From JAJNBA01 sp035512775 (GTDB taxonomy: Bacteria; Actinomycetota; UBA4738; HRBIN12), in the NCBI GenBank assembly GCA_035512775.1, contig DATKDI010000049.1:1-64000 (forward strand): DNA of 64,000 nt, given 5' to 3'. Positions 58,144-64,000 of this stretch are shown here, piece by piece. The notes under the pieces are model-generated. The model was not told the origin of the DNA. It was given only the letters and a program-made list of their open reading frames with translations, and ran no database searches. The translations under genes were made by a program, and so were the position numbers. Numbering within the stretch: the first letter of the stretch is position 1; every line of letters starts with the position of its first letter.

Positions 58144-58934
58144 AGAAGAAGGACACGACCGGCGGCGCATCGGACTGGACCTCGGCTCCGGCAGGGCGGC
58201 GGATCACGCCCCTCGAGGTCCAACAGAAGGAGTTCCAGGTCGCCCGGTTCGGTGCGGGCTACCGGATGCGGGAGGTCGACGAGTTCCTCGATCAGGTCAC
58301 CGACGCGATGACCGCGCTCGTGGCGGAGAACGAGCGGTTGGCCCGGGGATCGAGCGATCGCGGGCCGGCCTCGACCCGACCATCGGTCCCCGCGACGACC
58401 GGCGACGCCGACCGCGCCGCGGTGGAGGCGTTCCTGCGGCGCGAGAAAGGATTCCTGCAGGATCTGGGCGGGCTGGTCCAGGAGCACGCCGAGGAATTGC
58501 GGTCCATGGTGCGAGCGGTTCGCCAGGACGCGTCGGCCGTCGCCGAGATAGCTGTGCAGGAACCGGCAGCGAAGGAGCCGCCCGCGGCCGCGAGGGCTTC
58601 TGACGCCGGGTCCGCGCCGGAAGAAGCGCCGCCGCTCGAGGCCGCGGCCGCTCCGGACGCGCGGGAAGAGCCGGACGCGCCACAAGCTGAGATCACCGAA
58701 GGCTCCGACGTGAGCGGGACCACGGCGCAGGCCACGCCGGATGCCCCAGAAGACGAGAGAGAAGACGAGGGGGAGGGCGACGATCGCACGACGATCGCGG
58801 GATCGGCGCCCATCATCACCGGCGCCGTCGCCGACGAGCCGATCCTGCTCGATGAGCCGGAACCCGCACGGTCGGGACGTCCGGACGATGAAGAGGACGG
58901 TTCGCTCCGGGAGCTGTTCTGGGGCGAGGAATGA
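58140..58934 (+). CDS. divIVA: DivIVA/Wag31-type polar growth and septum protein
   Basis: 264 residues. The membrane-binding N-terminal domain is clear: RITPLEVQQKEFQVARFGAGYRMREVDEFLDQVTDAMTALVAENERL, a DivIVA coiled coil. After a short linker a second helical stretch (AAVEAFLRREKGFLQDLGGLVQEHAEELRSMV) and a long Ala/Glu/Asp-rich, probably disordered tail follow, ending LRELFWGEE. DivIVA proteins recognise curved membrane at poles and septa and organise wall synthesis in Actinobacteria. Convergent with ileS. Confidence 0.92.
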   Translation: MKKKDTTGGASDWTSAPAGRRITPLEVQQKEFQVARFGAGYRMREVDEFLDQVTDAMTALVAENERLARGSSDRGPASTRPSVPATTGDADRAAVEAFLRREKGFLQDLGGLVQEHAEELRSMVRAVRQDASAVAEIAVQEPAAKEPPAAARASDAGSAPEEAPPLEAAAAPDAREEPDAPQAEITEGSDVSGTTAQATPDAPEDEREDEGEGDDRTTIAGSAPIITGAVADEPILLDEPEPARSGRPDDEEDGSLRELFWGEE

Positions 58935-58940
58935 GCCGGG

Positions 58941-61900
58941 TCAACCCTCCTTCCTGAGGCTCACGACCACCGGCGTCGCCTCGAGCGTTCCTTCCAGCCG
59001 GAATCCGTCCACGCCGCTCGTCGCCACGCCGGCGGCCAACGTCTCGGCGGCGATCTCTTCCCCGTGCGTGGCCAGCACCTCTGCGGGTTCGCCGGACGTC
59101 TCCACCCCGAGCACGATCCGGTCCGTCACCTGGAGGCCGGCCTCCTTCCGGGCGTCCTGGATCATCCGGACGAGCTCGCGGGCGAGCCCTTCGCGTCGGA
59201 GCTCCGGCGTGATCTCGAGCTCGAGAGCGACCGTGACGCCGCCCTCCGAGGCGACGCCCAACCCCGACCGGACGTCGTGGGTGAGCTGGACGTCGTCAGG
59301 TCCGATCGGGACGGGGGCCCCTTCGCCCGCGGCAACCTCGATCTGCCCACCGTCGGCGAGTCGTCCCGCGAGCGTGCCGTCGTCCGCGGCCAGTGCGGCC
59401 GCGACGGCCTGGACACGCGGGCCGAGGCGAGGGCCGAGAACCTTGAAGTCCGGTCGAGCCCGCCATCGGCCGAAGACGTCTGCCGACCCCGCGACCTCGA
59501 CGCGCTTGACGTTCAACTCCTCGGCGACCGTATCCCGCAATCGATCGAACGAGCCGGGCGTGTCGGCGAGATGCACCACCGCGGCAGGGAGCGGTTGCCG
59601 CGTTCGGGTCTTCGTCTCCGTGCGGATCCGCCGCCCCAGCTCCACGACCTGACGCGCGAGCGCCATCGCGTCGTCCAGACCCGGATCGACCGCCGCCTCG
59701 TCCACGCGCGGATAGTCCGCCAGATGCACCGAGTCGGGGCGGCCGCCACGTCCGGCGGCGAGGTTCGACCAGATCTCCTCGGAGACGAACGGGGTGAGCG
59801 GCGCGAGGAGCGTCGCCGCGGTGACCAGGCATTCGTGCAGCGTGTGGAACGCGGCGACGCTGTCGGCGCCGCCACTCCCGCCTGGGTTCCAGAACCGCCG
59901 GCGCGAGCGTCGCACGTACCAATTGGATAGGTCCTCGATGAACGCCTGGATCCGCCGACCGGCTCCCGTCACGTCGTAGCCGTCCATCCCGTCCCGGACT
60001 TCGCGAACGGTGCCGGCGAGTCGCGACAGGATCCATCGGTCCAGCAGCGGTCGGGAGGACAGAGAAGGAGCGGGCTCGGCGTCGGGGTCGAACGCGTCCG
60101 CGTTCGCGTAGAGCACGAAGAACGAGTAGACGTGCCACAGGGTGAGCAGGAACTGTCGCACCGCCTCCTCGAGGACGGTGTCGCCGAGTCGTCTCGACGA
60201 CCAGGGGGACCCGCTCGTCAGGAGCACCCAGCGGAGCGCGTCCGCTCCATAGCGCTCCATCACTGTCATCGGATCCACGGCGTTGCCGAGCGACTTCGAC
60301 ATCTTCCGGCCCTGTTCGTCGACGATGAAACCGAAGCAGACGACGGTGCGGTAGGCGGTCGTGTCGAAGTGCAGGACCCCTTCCGCCATCAGTGTGTAGA
60401 ACCAGCCGCGGGTCTGGTCGATCGCCTCGGAGATGAAGTCGGCGGGGAACCGCCGCCCGAACGGCTCCTCGCCCCGACCCAGCTCCGGGTGGTAGCCCCA
60501 CTGCGCGAACGGCATCGCGCCGGAGTCGTACCAGGCGTCGATCACCTCGGGGACCCGTCGTGACTCCTCGCCGCACTCCGGGCACGGGAACGTGATCTCA
60601 TCGATGGTGGGTCGGTGCGGATCGAGGTCCGTGAGATCGCGTCCCGCCAGCGTGCCGAGCTCGACGAGCGATCCGATCGCGGTCACGTGCTCGGCCGGAC
60701 ACCGCCAGATCGGCAGCGGGGTACCCCAGTACCGCTCGCGAGAGAGCGCCCAGTCGACGTTGTTCTCGAGCCAGTTGCCGAAGCGCCCGTGCTTGATGTG
60801 ATCGGGATGCCAGTCGACCTGGTCGTTGACGTCCAGGAGGCGCTCCTTGACGGCCGTCGTGCGGACGTACCAGGAGGTGCGCGCGTAGTGGAGGAGTGGG
60901 GTCTTGCACCGCCAGCAGAACGGATACGTGTGCAGGATCGTCTCGGAACGGAGCAAGCGCCCGCGGGCGAAGAGGTCCTCGACGATCACGGGATCGGCGT
61001 CCTTCACGAACAGATCGCGGATGAACTCGGGGGCGAGATCAGTGAACCGGCCGTCGTCCCCGACCGGCTTGAAGACCGCCCAGCCCTGGGCGCGTCCGAC
61101 CTCGAGGTCCTCGGGGCCGAACGCGGGGGCCAGGTGCACGATCCCGGTGCCGTCCTCCATCTGGACGAACGCGCCCGCGACGACGGTGTGCGCGCCCTCG
61201 ACGTTCGCATAGGGCGGCTCGTACGTCGCTCCGAGGAGATCCTCCCCGCTGAGGGTCTTCCGGATCGTCCAACCGTCGCCGAGGGCCGCCGCGGCGAGCG
61301 GTTCGGCGACGATCAGTCGATCGTCGTCCTTCTCGGCCACGACGTAGGTGGCCGAGGCACCCACCGCGACGCCCGTGTTGGAGGGGAGCGTCCACGGCGT
61401 CGTGGTCCATACGAGCAGCGACGCGCCGACCAGGTCTGGGGCCGGCGGATCGACGATCGGGAACCTGACGTAGACGCTGGGGTCCTCGACCGATTCGTAG
61501 CCGAGGGCGACCTCGGCGTCGGAGAGCGCCGTCCCGCACCGGGGGCAATACGCGGTCACCTTGTCCGCCTCGATCAGCAGGCCGCGTTCGTGCAGACGCT
61601 TCAGCGACCACCAGACGGACTCGACATACGCGGGATCCATCGTCCAGTAGGCGTCATCCATGTCGATCCAGAAGCCGATCCGGCGCGTCAACTCCTCCCA
61701 GTCGCGGACGTATCGTCGGACGGACACCCGGCACCGCTCGTTGAACTCGGCGACCCCGAACGCCTCGATGTCGCGCTTGCCGGAGGTTCCGATCTCTTTC
61801 TCCACCTCGATCTCGACAGGGAGCCCGTGGCAGTCCCAGCCGGCCTTGCGGTGCACGAGGTGGCCGGTCATCGTGCGGTAGCGGGGATAGACGTCCTTGA

Positions 61901-62111
61901 AGGTGCGGGTGACCGCGTGGCCGATGTGCGGCTTGGCGTTCGCCGTGGGAGGGCCGTCATAGAAGACCCACTCGGGGGCGTGCTCGCGCTGCTCGAGGGA
62001 TCGATGGAAGACGTTCGCCTCCTCCCAGAACGCGAGGATCGAGCGCTCGAGCTCGGGGAAGCGCACCTTGGGGTCGACCGGCCGGAACCCTGGGCTCTCG
62101 TCGTTCGCCAT
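58941..62111 (-). CDS. ileS: Isoleucyl-tRNA synthetase
   Basis: 1056 residues from ATG 62111 with GGGAGGCGAG upstream. Class I synthetase motifs: PPTANAKPHIGHAVTRTFKD (HIGH), GRKMSKSLGNAVDP (KMSKS), the editing domain with LLVWTTTPWTLPSNTGVAV, zinc-type pairs CPRCGTALS, CWRCKTPLL and CPECGEESRR, and SERYWGTPLPIW-like LSRERYWGTPLPIW. The 1056-residue length and these cysteine clusters resemble the eukaryote/archaea-like IleS2 type, which is often mupirocin-insensitive. Expression is governed by a T-box leader upstream. Convergent with divIVA. Confidence 0.96.
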   Translation of the reverse strand: MANDESPGFRPVDPKVRFPELERSILAFWEEANVFHRSLEQREHAPEWVFYDGPPTANAKPHIGHAVTRTFKDVYPRYRTMTGHLVHRKAGWDCHGLPVEIEVEKEIGTSGKRDIEAFGVAEFNERCRVSVRRYVRDWEELTRRIGFWIDMDDAYWTMDPAYVESVWWSLKRLHERGLLIEADKVTAYCPRCGTALSDAEVALGYESVEDPSVYVRFPIVDPPAPDLVGASLLVWTTTPWTLPSNTGVAVGASATYVVAEKDDDRLIVAEPLAAAALGDGWTIRKTLSGEDLLGATYEPPYANVEGAHTVVAGAFVQMEDGTGIVHLAPAFGPEDLEVGRAQGWAVFKPVGDDGRFTDLAPEFIRDLFVKDADPVIVEDLFARGRLLRSETILHTYPFCWRCKTPLLHYARTSWYVRTTAVKERLLDVNDQVDWHPDHIKHGRFGNWLENNVDWALSRERYWGTPLPIWRCPAEHVTAIGSLVELGTLAGRDLTDLDPHRPTIDEITFPCPECGEESRRVPEVIDAWYDSGAMPFAQWGYHPELGRGEEPFGRRFPADFISEAIDQTRGWFYTLMAEGVLHFDTTAYRTVVCFGFIVDEQGRKMSKSLGNAVDPMTVMERYGADALRWVLLTSGSPWSSRRLGDTVLEEAVRQFLLTLWHVYSFFVLYANADAFDPDAEPAPSLSSRPLLDRWILSRLAGTVREVRDGMDGYDVTGAGRRIQAFIEDLSNWYVRRSRRRFWNPGGSGGADSVAAFHTLHECLVTAATLLAPLTPFVSEEIWSNLAAGRGGRPDSVHLADYPRVDEAAVDPGLDDAMALARQVVELGRRIRTETKTRTRQPLPAAVVHLADTPGSFDRLRDTVAEELNVKRVEVAGSADVFGRWRARPDFKVLGPRLGPRVQAVAAALAADDGTLAGRLADGGQIEVAAGEGAPVPIGPDDVQLTHDVRSGLGVASEGGVTVALELEITPELRREGLARELVRMIQDARKEAGLQVTDRIVLGVETSGEPAEVLATHGEEIAAETLAAGVATSGVDGFRLEGTLEATPVVVSLRKEG

Positions 62112-62135
62112 CCGCTCGCCTCCCGACACGCGAAA

Positions 62136-62413
62136 CGCCTCGTCCTCGTCTCGCGAGGACGAGGCGCGAGCCCCGCGGTACCACCTCGCTTGCCGGATGC
62201 CTTGCGGCGGTCCGGCCGCTCGCGGCCGCGATCACGGCCTGCCGCTGTGACGGGCGGACCCGCCTGCGTCTACTGGGAGCCGGGGTCCGGCTCGGTTCGG
62301 GCAGGGGCTCGGGGAGGATGTCCGCGGGGCGCTCGGCGCCGGGCTTCCACCGTCCCCGGCTCGCTCTCGCTCTGCGGTCCTCGCAACGTGTTCCCGTCGT
62401 CGCCTTCGCGTGC
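62136..62413 (-). promoter_or_regulatory. T-box leader of ileS
   Basis: On the minus strand the T-box sequence AGCGAGGTGGTACCGCGGGG (62171-62190) is present; its TGGT would pair with the ACCA end of uncharged tRNA-Ile. Upstream, GCCGGGGACGGTGGAAGCCCGG and GGACATCCTCCCCGAG (near 62310-62365) look like Stem I with an ATC isoleucine specifier. Downstream a perfect 13-bp hairpin (62136-62148 with 62154-62166) is followed only by TTTCG and then the ileS ribosome-binding site, so control of translation or termination are both possible. A minus-strand -10 TAGCAT lies at 62414-62419. Confidence 0.88.
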
Positions 62414-62424
62414 ATGCTACACAC

Positions 62425-62682
62425 GTGGGCAGCCTGAGCGTGCGCGTCATCCCCAGGTCGACGAGGACCCGCGTGGAGCGGTCCGGAGAGGGGATCGTCG
62501 TGAGGGTCCGGGCGGCGCCCGAGGGGGGCCGCGCGACCGATGAGGCGAGGAAGGCACTAGCGACGGCGTTGGGTCTCCCAGCATCCGCCGTAACGCTCCG
62601 CAGGGGGCGACGCTCGCGGGAGAAGGTCTTCGAGCTGGCCGAGATGACGGAAACGGAAGCGCTGCAACGTCTTCTGCCCTGA
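62425..62682 (+). CDS. DUF167 (YggU) family protein
   Basis: 85 residues from GTG 62425; a GTG 15 bases earlier is also possible. The compact alpha/beta fold is shown by LSVRVIPRSTRTRVER, IVVRVRAAPEGGRATDEARKALATALGLPASAVTLRRGRRSREKVFEL. The family is widespread (human C15orf40, E. coli YggU) and its function is unknown. In dcw-linked clusters it often sits near yggT and divIVA, as here. Its start region overlaps the promoter side of the divergent ileS leader. Confidence 0.88.
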   Translation: MGSLSVRVIPRSTRTRVERSGEGIVVRVRAAPEGGRATDEARKALATALGLPASAVTLRRGRRSREKVFELAEMTETEALQRLLP

Positions 62683-62726
62683 TCGGCGTGCGGCCGGCGA
62701 TGGGCGTGGCCGATGCGCCGACGTGC

Positions 62727-62732
62727 TACCCT
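62727..62732 (+). promoter_or_regulatory. -10 hexamer TACCCT of the TraR/DksA gene
   Basis: TACCCT, nine bases before the ATG at 62742, with no Shine-Dalgarno sequence between. Confidence 0.45.
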
Positions 62733-62741
62733 TCGCCTCTT

Positions 62742-63128
62742 ATGGCGCAGGCCAAGCTCACCGCGAAGGAGCTCGACGACCTCCGGGCCCGGCTCCAGGA
62801 AGAGCGCACCCACCTCGAGGCGCAGCTCGTCTCGATCGTCGAGGGTTCCTTCGCGGCAACACAGTCGGATCTGTCGGGGGACGTGGGGCTCGACGACGAA
62901 TCGGCGGACGCCGGCACCGCCACGTTCGAGCGGGAGAAGGACCTGTCGATCGAGAACAACGTTCGAGACCTCCTGCGGAAGATCGAGGGCGCGTTGAAGC
63001 GCATGGATGCGGGGACCTATGGCCTCTGCGAGCGTTGCGGCAAGCCGATCGAGAAGGCACGGATCAAGGCCTTGCCGTACGCGGAGCTCTGCATCAAGGA
63101 CGCGCAGGCGGCGCAGTCGCGTCGCTGA
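62742..63128 (+). CDS. TraR/DksA-type zinc-finger protein
   Basis: 128 residues from ATG 62742. A long coiled coil (KLTAKELDDLRARLQEERTHLEAQLVSI ... EREKDLSIENNVRDLLRKIEGALKRMDAGTYGLC) leads to the zinc-finger module CERCGKPIEKARIKALPYAELCIKD. The fourth metal ligand, normally Cys, is Asp, a variant frequent in actinobacterial members. The helical tip lacks the paired DxxDxA acidic residues of DksA, so a DksA-like effect on RNA polymerase is uncertain. It lies directly before lspA, as in many Actinobacteria. Confidence 0.88.
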   Translation: MAQAKLTAKELDDLRARLQEERTHLEAQLVSIVEGSFAATQSDLSGDVGLDDESADAGTATFEREKDLSIENNVRDLLRKIEGALKRMDAGTYGLCERCGKPIEKARIKALPYAELCIKDAQAAQSRR

Positions 63129-63131
63129 CCC

Positions 63132-63665
63132 GTGGACGCGCGGCGGAGCCGGGCGGCCCGAACGCTCTTCGTCGTGGCTGTCGTCTCCTACGGCCTGGAC
63201 CGGCTCACGAAGATCTGGGCCGAGGCGGCCCTCCCCGGCTCTCCGATCGACGTCGTGCCGGGCGTGCTCACGTTGCGATTCACGACCAACTCCGGCGGTG
63301 CATTCAGCATCGGCCAGAGCGCCCCGTGGTTCTTCGTCGGGGTGTCGGCGGTCGTGGTTGCGATCATCCTCGCCACCTCGCTCCGGCACACCAGCCGGAT
63401 CGTCGGCGCGGGTCTGGGACTGGTGCTCGGTGGAGCGCTCGGCAACCTCACGGATCGCGCCTTCCGGGATGAGGGCTTCCGAGGACGCGTCGTCGACTTC
63501 ATCGACTTCCACGTGTGGCCGATCTTCAATCTGGCCGATTCCGCGATCGTGATCGGCGCGATCGTGCTCGCGTGGGCGGGGACGCGGGAACGGCCGCGAG
63601 AGCGGCCGGGGGAGGGGCCAGGGGAGGAGAACGAGCAGCCAGAGCCGACGGCGGCGCCACGATGA
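63132..63665 (+). CDS. lspA: Lipoprotein signal peptidase (signal peptidase II)
   Basis: 177 residues from GTG 63132. Four membrane helices and the aspartyl protease signatures: SYGLDRLTKIWAEAAL, LTLRFTTNSGGAFSIGQ, GGALGNLTDRAF with the first catalytic Asp, and VVDFIDFHVWPIFNLADSAIVIG with the second. It removes signal peptides from diacylglyceryl-modified prolipoproteins. A charged tail rich in Arg/Glu/Pro extends the C-terminus. Its stop overlaps the ATG of the pseudouridine synthase gene by four bases. Confidence 0.95.
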   Translation: MDARRSRAARTLFVVAVVSYGLDRLTKIWAEAALPGSPIDVVPGVLTLRFTTNSGGAFSIGQSAPWFFVGVSAVVVAIILATSLRHTSRIVGAGLGLVLGGALGNLTDRAFRDEGFRGRVVDFIDFHVWPIFNLADSAIVIGAIVLAWAGTRERPRERPGEGPGEENEQPEPTAAPR

Positions 63666-64000
63666 AGCGGACGCTCGTGGCCGAGGCGGGGCGGCTCGAT
63701 GCCGTCATCGCGCGGATGACCGGCGAGGCGCGAGCGGACGTCCAGCGCGCGATCACCTCGGGGAAGGTACAGGTCGACGGCGAGCCGCGGCCGAAATCGT
63801 TCCGCTTGCGCGGTGGCGAGCGGGTGACGCTCGAGATCGAGCGGGACGAGCCCGTCGCCGCGGAGGGGCCTCCGGTGCCGATCCGCTACGAGGACGACCA
63901 CCTCCTCGTGATCGTGAAGCCCGCCGGCCTCGTGACGCATCCCACCGCCGGCCGGCGCGGAGGGACGCTCGTGAACCGACTGCTCGGGATGGGCGTCCGC
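63662..64000 (+). CDS. rluD: Pseudouridine synthase, RluD family, N-terminal part (cut by window edge)
   Basis: 113 codons are visible. An S4 RNA-binding domain (LDAVIARMTGEARADVQRAITSGKVQVDGEPRPKSFRLRGGERVTLEI) is followed by the start of the catalytic domain, PIRYEDDHLLVIVKPAGLVTHPTAGRRGGTLVNRLL. The HxxxGRL-D catalytic motif would lie beyond the window. RluD-type enzymes modify 23S rRNA helix 69; the lspA-rluD pair is a common bacterial arrangement. The exact subfamily cannot be decided from this fragment. Confidence 0.9.
   Translation, partial: MKRTLVAEAGRLDAVIARMTGEARADVQRAITSGKVQVDGEPRPKSFRLRGGERVTLEIERDEPVAAEGPPVPIRYEDDHLLVIVKPAGLVTHPTAGRRGGTLVNRLLGMGVR

Noticed and set aside
62136..62166. 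Simple intrinsic terminator of a gene to the right
   Set aside because: It lies between the T-box sequence and the ileS start on the minus strand, so it belongs to the T-box leader.
60615..62543. 642-codon plus-strand frame opposite ileS
   Set aside because: Antisense shadow of ileS and its T-box leader; no domain motifs.

Overview
The window comes from a high-GC (about two-thirds G+C) bacterium, almost certainly a member of Actinomycetota. The evidence is a division/cell-wall (dcw) cluster that carries sepF and a Wag31-type divIVA but no ftsA, a pre-dcw block of dinB-DUF3040-transglutaminase-DUF58-MoxR-mraZ, actinobacterial-type SOS boxes (CGAAC-N4-GTTCG), an ileS T-box leader, and many genes with a -10 hexamer directly before the start codon (leaderless). 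The gene set does not match a familiar model genus, so an uncultured, deep-branching lineage is plausible; that is inference.

Layout. 0-9.7 kb: end of a transposase, an MFS transporter fused to a cyclic-nucleotide-binding domain, a cPGS-like GTPase with carbamate kinase and a nuclease-fold protein, two adjacent phosphofructokinases (one ATP-type, one PPi-type by active-site residues), a threonine aldolase and a molybdopterin oxidoreductase. 9.7-14.4 kb (minus): PASTA-domain Ser/Thr kinase, endonuclease IV and a large membrane protein whose start codon is not obvious. 14.5-18.9 kb (plus): an M50-like membrane protein; a TPP riboswitch with thiE and an AIR-synthase-superfamily gene; psuK-psuG for pseudouridine breakdown. 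18.8-24.3 kb: a minus-strand operon of UDP-sulfoquinovose synthase (sqdB), a DUF2304-GT2 fusion and a second member of the large membrane-protein family, with a decayed third copy divergent from it. 24.3-29.3 kb: accessory metabolism (class V aminotransferase, DUF402, SOS-controlled DUF6504, ornithine aminotransferase, aminoglycoside-nucleotidyltransferase-like gene, DUF2630).

29.3-33.9 kb is a mutagenesis block: dnaE2 with a LexA box over its start codon, followed by an active-site-complete dinB. 34-39.6 kb: DUF3040, a MerR regulator, and the transglutaminase-DUF58-MoxR operon. 39.8-58.9 kb: HNH protein, then mraZ (promoter overlapped by MraZ boxes), a 37-codon membrane ORF, rsmH, ftsL-like, ftsI, murE, murF, mraY, murD, ftsW, murG, murC, murB, ftsQ, ftsZ, yggS, sepF, yggT, a 16-codon Lys/Pro leader and divIVA. 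Most dcw genes overlap by 1-14 nt and are probably translationally coupled; murE, ftsZ and yggT have their own promoter-like sequences. 58.9-64 kb: ileS on the minus strand behind a T-box leader, then DUF167, a TraR/DksA-type zinc-finger protein, lspA and the start of an rluD-type pseudouridine synthase cut by the window edge.

No rRNA, tRNA or CRISPR array was recognised. The strongest candidate for something undescribed is the sqdB-GT2-membrane protein operon together with its two paralogous membrane proteins, which could build a sulfoquinovose-containing surface glycan rather than only the lipid SQDG.
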